Assembly (NCBI GenBank): GCA_047495785.1
Contig: JBLDXI010000131.1
Span: 1 to 25,995, forward strand
Length of the DNA: 25,995 nt
Direction: 5' to 3'
From: Lepidodermella squamata
Lineage: Eukaryota; Gastrotricha
Below the pieces are notes generated by a model. That model searched no databases, was not told the origin of the DNA, and saw only the letters and a list, made by a program, of their open reading frames with translations. Shown here in pieces: positions 19,971-25,995 of the stretch (its first letter is position 1; each line of letters opens with the position of its first letter). The position numbers and the translations under genes are program-made.

Positions 19971-21307
19971 TATATGGGTGATTCCACCGTTACGGACAGA
20001 GGTTTCGTGTCAGTTTGAAATTTTCGAAATAATTTCTTGTTTAAACTATAAGCATTCATCACTTGGATTTTTTACCAAGCTTTACAAATGACTTCCTGGT
20101 CATTTAAAAAAAACGTTTGTACTAGTTTGATCATTTTTAATTGGACAGTGACCTAATATATGAGCCCGTTACGGACAGAGGTGCTTTGTACACCGAAAAC
20201 GTACCCCTTTTTTGAAAAAGAATCTGTAATCAAATTGTTGTGTGATTCAGCATTATTTCCTTCCAAAGCATTGGTAATATGATCAAAAAGAAAAAACACG
20301 AATTATTTTGTACTCGACAAACATGGTTATGGCTATAGCTGAGTTGAAGTCCGTTACGGACAGAGATTGCCATTTCGTTACGGACAGAGGTATTTGACAG
20401 TGTCAAATTCGTCTATAAACAAAGTTCTGATCATTATTCTGATTGAAGATTCCGAATCTACGGGTCTGATTACCCTAGGTATAATCAATAAACCGTATCG
20501 CGGGGTCATGGGGAACTCAGGGGTGAGGTGCTAACACCTAACACACCTACCCTAAAACAGGTGTTTTGCACCCAATTGCAAGGGAAACAGCCAAGAATCA
20601 ACATGTAAATTAATTGTTTTTATAATACCGTTAAATGATCCAGCAAAACTCATTGGATATCAATTACTTTAACTAAATCGACCAAGGCGAGTTCAATTCT
20701 TCAATCAGATTTTTATTATCTGTCACCGCCTTCAACCCATCCCATTTTTATAATTTGTCTAATTTTCGTAGAAGGCGCGATTCTCTGTCCGTAACGGGTG
20801 GGTGGGACTCTAACTACGTAGGCTAGTAAAGCTGAAGAGGTCTCATTTGAAGCGTCTAAGCGGCTAGAAATAAGGAAAATTTACTATTCACCGCTTAGCG
20901 CAGTTGTCTTGTCAAAAAAATTGAAAATGTGAGAAAACGTTACGGACAGAGATATTTTGACAGGTTTGTCAAATATTACGCAACGAACAATTTTAAAAAA
21001 CATGACACCGGATGTCACATTGATTTTTGAAGCCTTACGCCCCATGTTAGTCAAAAAACAACTCGCCGGTTAGGGCAGTATGTATGTATTTCAACTAAAT
21101 CGCTCTGAAAAATGTTTAAAATAGCATTGATTTTTGATAAAAATATTGGGTTACGCAATCGTGTCAAAATGTCAAAAAATTGTCCAGAATTCCATAGAAA
21201 TCACACAGCCTGGGTCAAGAGCTATCTGACGATATGCAACACTTGGTCTGAATGTGAAATTTATAAATCGATGAAAAGTGATGTTTTCTCGTGGAATCAC
21301 CCATATA
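19971..21307. mobile_element. Putative non-autonomous DNA transposon with 17-bp TIRs
   Basis: The 17-bp sequence TATATGGGTGATTCCAC (19971-19987) recurs as an exact inverted copy at 21291-21307, bounding 1337 bp. The interior has no convincing transposase. It carries six copies of a GTTACGGACAGAG motif, the first directly overlapping the left TIR, plus TTTGACA hairpins. The ends lie in TATAT-rich sequence, so the target duplication (TA, AT or ATAT) is ambiguous. TIRs with subterminal repeat motifs are typical of cut-and-paste elements. I do not recognise the superfamily. Confidence 0.6.
19987..20953. repeat. Six interspersed copies of a CCGTTACGGACAGAG motif
   Basis: Plus-strand copies are at 19987-20003, 20166-20182, 20351-20365, 20376-20391 and 20938-20953. 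A minus-strand copy lies at 20783-20797. All share GTTACGGACAGAG, and most continue as GGT or GAT. Spacing is irregular (11 to about 400 bp) and the intervening DNA is unrelated, so this is neither a tandem array nor a CRISPR. The copies at 20376 and 20938 are each followed by a TATTT(T)GACA hairpin. The likely role is transposase-binding subterminal sites of the surrounding element. Confidence 0.8.
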
Positions 21308-21597
21308 TTGGATTCGAAGGAGTACATAACGCGTTATGTTCGACGCGAATCCACTATGTATGTTAACGTTCGGTGGGACAAAACGAGCCGGACCGGGTAG
21401 GATAGCTAGACAGCAAGGGTGAATTTCTAAAATTAAAAATTCATTAAAAATCCATTTATAAAATTAAAAAATATGTTCACTAACGTTTTGCATGCGTTTT
21501 GCAAAAATCATTGCTATTTATTCATTTTTCGATACCGCGATTTAATTCACGCATCATTTTTGCGGTTGCTTTCACGGAAAATTGCTTATATGGGACG
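21308..21597. other. Non-coding AT-rich stretch right of the TIR element
   Basis: About 290 bp contain no recognisable gene. There is a GC-richer patch near 21365-21410 followed by A/T-rich sequence. No RNA gene fold or repeat was evident by eye. Confidence 0.4.
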
Positions 21598-21951
21598 CCC
21601 CGCCCCATTAGAACACGTGGCTTCGAAGCTGAAGAAGATGAAGAAGCTGATTAAGAGCGTACGCTGTTCCAGGCAGTCCAGTGTGTCTTGTTGCTGGTCT
21701 TGCTGTTGGACTACAACGCTGTCCGCGCCTAACAATCGGTTTATTTGGAAGAAGTTCAATTCCGAACTGCGAATAGGATCAAAAGAGCGCTCTACAAGCG
21801 TGTGAAGTTATTGGGCGAGCATTCCATTGACGCTTTGGTGAAGAACGCAGTGTCGAGATTAAAAAAATTCTCACCGGTCACTGCGTGCGGAAATGTACCT
21901 GGTGGACTAGCTATGCCCAATGAAGTAATACCAGAAAGAGCGATGCATTAA
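21598..21951 (+). pseudogene. Decayed coding remnant of unknown function
   Basis: This is a GC-richer block in an AT-rich region. The frame ending at 21951 reads as protein-like over its whole length: an acidic EAEEDEEAD stretch, a hydrophobic FQAVQCVLLLVLLL segment, then a basic helical part (RTANRIKRALYKRVKLL...). It is broken by two in-frame TAA codons, near 21650 and 21728. No start codon or splice arrangement removes both neatly. I recognise no family. Alternatives are exons of a poorly conserved gene or chance reading frames. Confidence 0.3.
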
Positions 21952-23263
21952 TGAATGCTTCAATTATCGAATGTTGAAGCCGGAGGAGCAGCCTCGCCCA
22001 TGCTTTCCTGGATCGGAGATGGAGGCTTTTGGATGATCCCAGCGCGAGCAATCAACAATGCAAGCTAGTAGTTGAGTCGAACGGAAATGTGAATGCCTTC
22101 ATCCCCCTCTATCAGTTCCGCCCTCCTATGGACCTTGGCCACGATGCCATTACGTTTTGAAAATTACCACTGTCGGCCTGCGGCCTTTGACAGTTGACGG
22201 GGAACTCCGTGACTTTGTCAAGCACATGGGCACGTGTGACCTTGAACATGCACAACCTAAGACCTAAGTAAAACATCCTTGACTTGCTGCCCAGCTTTGC
22301 GCATGATCATGTAGCGTGTCACCCACGTGCGACGAAGGCTTAATTCCCCAATGGAATTGATACTTAATTTGATAGTAACCGCCAACTACACCACTTTAGG
22401 TACCCAACTACATGCAGCACATTTACGGATCCGTGGTGGTTTCCTCCGGCTGCTAAAAACCTCGAAATTGGCCGTTAACGATGAAAATTGTAGCGCACTC
22501 ACGCCATTGGTCGGCCCAAAAATTGGCAAAGCGACAGAAAACCGCGCACTTATGCCAGCCTTCAATAAAACGTCCAAGAACTTGGCTGTTTTTATTTATT
22601 TTCTTGTATTTTCGCGGACACAGGCAGGGACTTGTCGGCTTTCTCGTAATAGGAATTTGTGTAAGCATAATAAAGGTATCGAAATTTGAAAAAATGAAGA
22701 CTTTCTAATTCGTTTCCCGTTCGATTAGCAGAGGAAAATGATGGTTTAATATTGTGTGATAATTTAAATTTGAAACGTTTTTTTGGTTGATGATGAAAAT
22801 ATAAAAGTAAAAAGTCCGCATTTGAGACTTAATAGCTACAGTTGCAGAAGATTATCTATACATCGCTTATTCAATGAGTTTTTCTAGTTTTCTAAAAATT
22901 ATTGCTGGAATTTTGAACATGTTCCCGTGTCTTTTTTCAGTGATCGCGGTTTGCTGTGCTAAAATGCTCTTCTATTAAAAAATGCTCGCTCTGCCGACTG
23001 AGATAAAAACTACAAAGAAGCGAAAAACTAGCAGTAATAAAAGTACTACTATTTACTATCATTGAGTTTTTTCATGTCGCACGTTAATTGCTGTCGATTT
23101 TCATTATTTTATGAGCGAATATTTTCTCAACTGCGGGTAAACAGCCATTTTAAGCCACTGAAGATGCGGAAGGAATTTCATCTACCAGCAATTTTAATCA
23201 ATTTATTTTGAATTATGAAAAATTATTCTACGAATTTTAGATTTTTGTTATCGGATTTTTAGA
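21952..23263. other. Intergenic region upstream of the MULE-type gene
   Basis: About 1.3 kb have no gene that I can support. The ORF at 22327-22689 has no recognisable domain, and an equally long open frame exists on the opposite strand. ATTGG/CCAAT-like elements occur near 22505 and 22520, which may be promoter sequence. From 22690 on the DNA is strongly AT-rich up to the start of the transposase-like gene. Confidence 0.4.
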
Positions 23264-25562
23264 ATGAATGAAATTCATTTTGAGGCAGACAAAACGGGGA
23301 CGAAAACGTCGTCAGTTTTGCCACCTTGCATCGTAGATAATTTGCCGAATTATTTTCAAGAAAAAGCTGTTCTGATGAAGCTAGTTTTCGAATCTGAAGC
23401 CAAGTGGTCGATGAAACTTCGAATGGCAATGGGTTCAGGTGAATGGGCTGGTCTCAAGATGGATCTTGAGCAAACTTTGGACGTGCAATTTAAGGCGGCT
23501 TCTCAAGTTTCTCGTAAACTTAAACAAGTCAAGGTACGGGCTCGAGAAGACTTAGTTTGCGATCATGCAGACCATAATTCCGGTCCTCATTTGTCTAAGC
23601 GTCGAAATGCTACTGAGGGTGAGGTAGCTGTTCGGAAAGCCACTACTAAGAGTGGCGCCCCATTTGCTAGTAAAGTCACCGATTGCGAGTGTTCCATTTC
23701 TTTTATCGAGAAAGCCCCTCTTGTCAATGGCGACGACCCTCGGATTCGAGATGCGGCTAGAAAGCGCCTGCACAACGATCCGCTGCTTCTGAGTCATCCT
23801 ACGGAGATTCAAATCGATTGGCATCACAATCATAATATCGGGACCCTGTCAGCTTTAAGGTGGAGGAGGGTACCACAGACTTTGAAGGATGAGATGGCCG
23901 AATATCTGAAGCAATATGGGACAGTTGCCATGGCTTCAACTGCGTTTCTCAATGCCTTGGAAGAGAAGCACAACGGCGAGGATTGGCTGAAGATCAGCAG
24001 CAATCGATCGATTTGTCCGACCAAAACTGACTGGCATCATTTGGCTACGAGCATTCAAGTCGCTGAACATGGCGGTCGAGGCGGCGAATCAATGTTGGAA
24101 AAATTGCAGGAATTCGCCGATCAGCACCCTGATATTGCTGATTTTTCTAAAAGTCGCACTTCTTCTGGAGAGGATATCTGGTGCCTGATTATCCAAACAG
24201 GACTTATGAAAAGGGTCCTGGAAAATGTGGAGGAGGCTAAGGATACTTTATTTGTTGATTCAACAGCGAGCTGTGAACTACTCAATAAACCCTTGACCTT
24301 ACTTGTCAGCGGGTCTTCACTCGGGGCCCTGCCTATTGCGACGGCCATTCACTCTTCTCAAACCGAAGACTGCTATAAGTAGGTTGCTCCAACTCACGAA
24401 TCATTTTTAATTTTAATTTTAATTATTTATTAATTTGTTTTCGTGTAATTCAAAAAATCTGGAAATTGTTTTTTAAATTAAATTAAAAAATGATTGTTTA
24501 ATTTTCTGAAAATGCATAAATATCTGTTGTACGCCTATACGGTATTTAAGCCTTTAGGGTATGAGCATTGTATTCAACCGAAACAATGGCCAAACCGTGA
24601 GGGTCACCATCGATCATCATATATCAATCGATTGCTGTAATTAAGGGCTATCGATTGGTGCCAAATCGAATTCCGCGCGGAACTTTTGGAAATATGATTT
24701 TTGCCTTCAAAGTTAAAAAAATGCGGAAAATTTGCGTTTTTTGGCCAAAACTTTACCCTGAGTGTGCCGCGCGGAATTCGATTTGGCACCAATCGATAGC
24801 CCTTAATTACAGCAATCGATTGATATATGATGATCGATAGTCACCCTCACGCCTCACGGTTTGGCCGCTATGACAGTTTAAAATATTGCTTATCCCGTAT
24901 AAATTATATCTAAGCTTATACGGTATAGGCTTAAGCCTATACCGTATAAGCTTAGATCCTCTATAGGCGTACAACATATCCATTTTCAAATATTAAGGAT
25001 ATATTCCAATTTTTTTCTCAGTAATTTTCTTAAATTTTTTGCTTTCTCGATGGCAAAAAAACGCGGCATAGACCCGAAAGTTGTCATCACTGATGATAGT
25101 GATGCTGAGCAAGCTGCTCTAGGGTCTGTCTTTCCAAATGCCCGTCGCCTTCTTTGCGCGTTTCAAATCCTTCAGGTAATTTTGTTTGTTTGTTGATGGT
25201 ATATAATTTAACCGGTTATAAAATCAAGGCTATTTGGCGGTGGCTGATTAACTGGAAGAATAAAATTGGAATTGATGACGCCATCACCTTAATTGAACGT
25301 AAATTTTCTCAATTTCCGCAAAATAATTATTTCTCTCTTTCTTGATTATTTCAAATTTCAAGTGGTTCACGACCTTGTTTATGCATCAGACGATGAAGCG
25401 TATCAGAGGGCTAGATCGGCTGTACTGCAGTCCAGCGAGGAAAGTAGGCCGGCCAACCTACCAGGGACGCAGTTTATCTGTAAAAAATTTGCCGTTCGCT
25501 CGCTATGCTCGCTCGCGAACTATTCTCGAGCTATCTCTTATTATCGAGTATCGGATCATTAG
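23264..25562 (+). CDS. MULE (Mutator-like) transposase-type protein, possibly incomplete
   Basis: Proposed exons are 23264-24378, 25022-25175, 25229-25298 and 25363-25562. The first intron is 643 bp and the others 53-64 bp. The N-terminal half has a Cys/His cluster (CEC near residue 141, WHHNHN near 186) resembling the WRKY/FAR1/FLYWCH-type zinc finger found before MULE transposase domains. The DDE core is recognisable: Asp332 in LFVDSTASC, followed by a strand ending IHSSQTEDCY, and the second acidic site at 396-397 in KVVITDDSDAEQAAL, followed by FPNARRLLCAFQILQAIWRWL. This pattern is diagnostic of MULE transposases. The third catalytic acidic residue was not identified, and the last exon ends in low-complexity residues, so the gene is either truncated or continues through further introns. 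It may be a transposon gene or a domesticated derivative. Confidence 0.75.
24588..24866. mobile_element. MITE with perfect 72-bp terminal inverted repeats
   Basis: Positions 24609-24680 and 24767-24838 are perfect inverted copies (72 bp) around an 86-bp AT-rich spacer. Outside them the inversion resumes as GGCCAAACCGTGAG (24588-24601) and CTCACGGTTTGGCC (24853-24866), with a small indel between the blocks. There is no coding capacity: the ORFs here merely mirror each other across the two arms. The size and long TIRs fit a miniature inverted-repeat element. No clear target duplication was seen. Confidence 0.75.
24908..24957. repeat. Perfect 50-bp palindrome
   Basis: The sequence from ATCTAAGC at 24908 to GCTTAGAT at 24957 equals its own reverse complement, centred on TTAA at 24931-24934. 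It can form a cruciform with no loop. It contains inverted TTATACGGTATAGGC words that recur in degenerate form at about 24533-24550. Confidence 0.85.
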
Positions 25563-25995
25563 TTTTCAATTTTCATTTTCCCCCGATAAGCCTGAAATTG
25601 TCTTTTGATCTTCGAATTCTTTGAACATAGAATTTTACTTCCTAACTGTGTTTTGCGAGCGAAAAGCGAGCTTTAGTTGACGCTATTTTTTGATATTTTG
25701 CCGCAAGAATGGACTGAAAATGGTCAAAATCTCGTTCAAATTCAAAAATAAAAGCTAAATCGACCTGAATTCACCGAATAAGGACTTGAAACTAATCACC
25801 TTTAGATGAATACAACATATTTTTCGAAGTTGGTAACGAACGAAGTTTTCAACCCAAGTTAATACTTCTGTTCTATCCTGAAAGTCGAGCGCAATTTTCC
25901 AATTAGCAAGCGCTATGATCATAGCGAGCGAAGCGAGCTTAGCTAAACATATTTTGCCGTAAATAAGGCTGAAAATAGCCTCTGCCACACTCATT
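25563..25995. other. Right-end non-coding stretch with GCGAGC-rich words
   Basis: No convincing gene is present. The minus-strand ORF at 25755-25994 shows no domain. GCGAGC/GCTCGC words recur near 25655-25670 and 25920-25940 (AGCGAGCGAAGCGAGC), and also at 25495-25520 inside the preceding predicted exon. This suggests fragments of one dispersed repeat. Confidence 0.35.

Larger units (their letters stand above)
24525..24976. mobile_element. Short inverted-repeat element (outer), host of a nested MITE
   Basis: TGTTGTACGCCTATA at 24525-24539 is exactly inverted at 24962-24976, bounding 452 bp inside the first intron of the MULE-type gene. Next to each end lie related CCTATACGGTAT / ATACCGTATA words, and on the right these form a perfect 50-bp palindrome. 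The element encloses the MITE at 24588-24866. Without that MITE only about 170 bp of outer element remain. Confidence 0.5.

Noticed and set aside
19882-20091. Small ORF in the TIR element (also 21112-21366)
   Set aside because: No domain or codon pattern suggesting a gene. They lie across repeat motifs or TIR ends and are best explained as chance frames.
19987-20953. CRISPR-like array
   Set aside because: The motif repeats are only about 13-17 bp, irregularly spaced, in both orientations, and lie in animal DNA inside a TIR-bounded element.
22327-22708. Overlapping ORFs on both strands upstream of the MULE-type gene
   Set aside because: There are four mutually overlapping frames, none with recognisable similarity. 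They reflect local composition rather than a gene.
24604-24840. Two opposite-strand ORFs with the same protein ends
   Set aside because: They mirror each other because they lie across the perfect inverted repeats of a MITE; they are not coding.

Overview
This is eukaryotic, animal-type DNA. The genes are split by many very short GT-AG introns (48-64 bp), and they encode metazoan signalling families: a polycystin-1 family protein, a receptor guanylyl cyclase and a GABA-B-like class C GPCR. A Mutator-like (MULE) transposase-type gene and several small DNA-transposon remnants lie to the right. The compact introns suggest a small-genome invertebrate such as a nematode, tardigrade, rotifer or mite. 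The sequence alone does not let me choose between them.

Layout. Positions 1-7477 are an inverted copy of 11536-19026, so the two form a giant hairpin with a single-copy 4058-bp loop (7478-11535). Read as normal genome, the right-hand part gives this order: polycystin (+, 7480-12771, 5' end missing) converges on a receptor guanylyl cyclase (-, 16653-12904) with only 132 bp between the stop codons. The cyclase is divergent from an intronless GABA-B-like receptor (+, 17301-19700) across a 647-bp shared promoter region. All three are membrane receptors or channels of the kind used in sensory or neuronal signalling. The left arm repeats the end of the polycystin gene, the whole cyclase gene and the first 575 codons of the GPCR in reverse order.

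The main result concerns the left arm. It differs from the right arm at one place that I found: at 5377-5392 a 16-bp block, ACACATCTCGTGAGAG, replaces 30 bp of cyclase coding sequence. From memory this 16-mer is identical to the PacBio sample barcode bc1003. The simplest reading is that an untrimmed barcode marks the first bases of a fold-back chimeric long read (about 5377 to past 7478) that was assembled as a contig end. A normal read overlapping its inverted part then supplied 1-5376. On this view the 1-7477 arm, its frameshifted cyclase 'pseudogene' and the head-to-head polycystin fragments are assembly artefacts, and the real 5' part of the polycystin gene has been displaced.

Right flank (19701-25995). 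This part is AT-rich and transposon-rich. It contains a 1.34-kb putative non-autonomous DNA transposon (19971-21307) with 17-bp terminal inverted repeats and six copies of a GTTACGGACAGAG motif. It also holds a decayed ORF (21.6-21.95 kb) and a MULE-type DDE gene (23264 to at least 25562). The first intron of that gene carries a nested MITE with perfect 72-bp inverted repeats and a perfect 50-bp palindrome.
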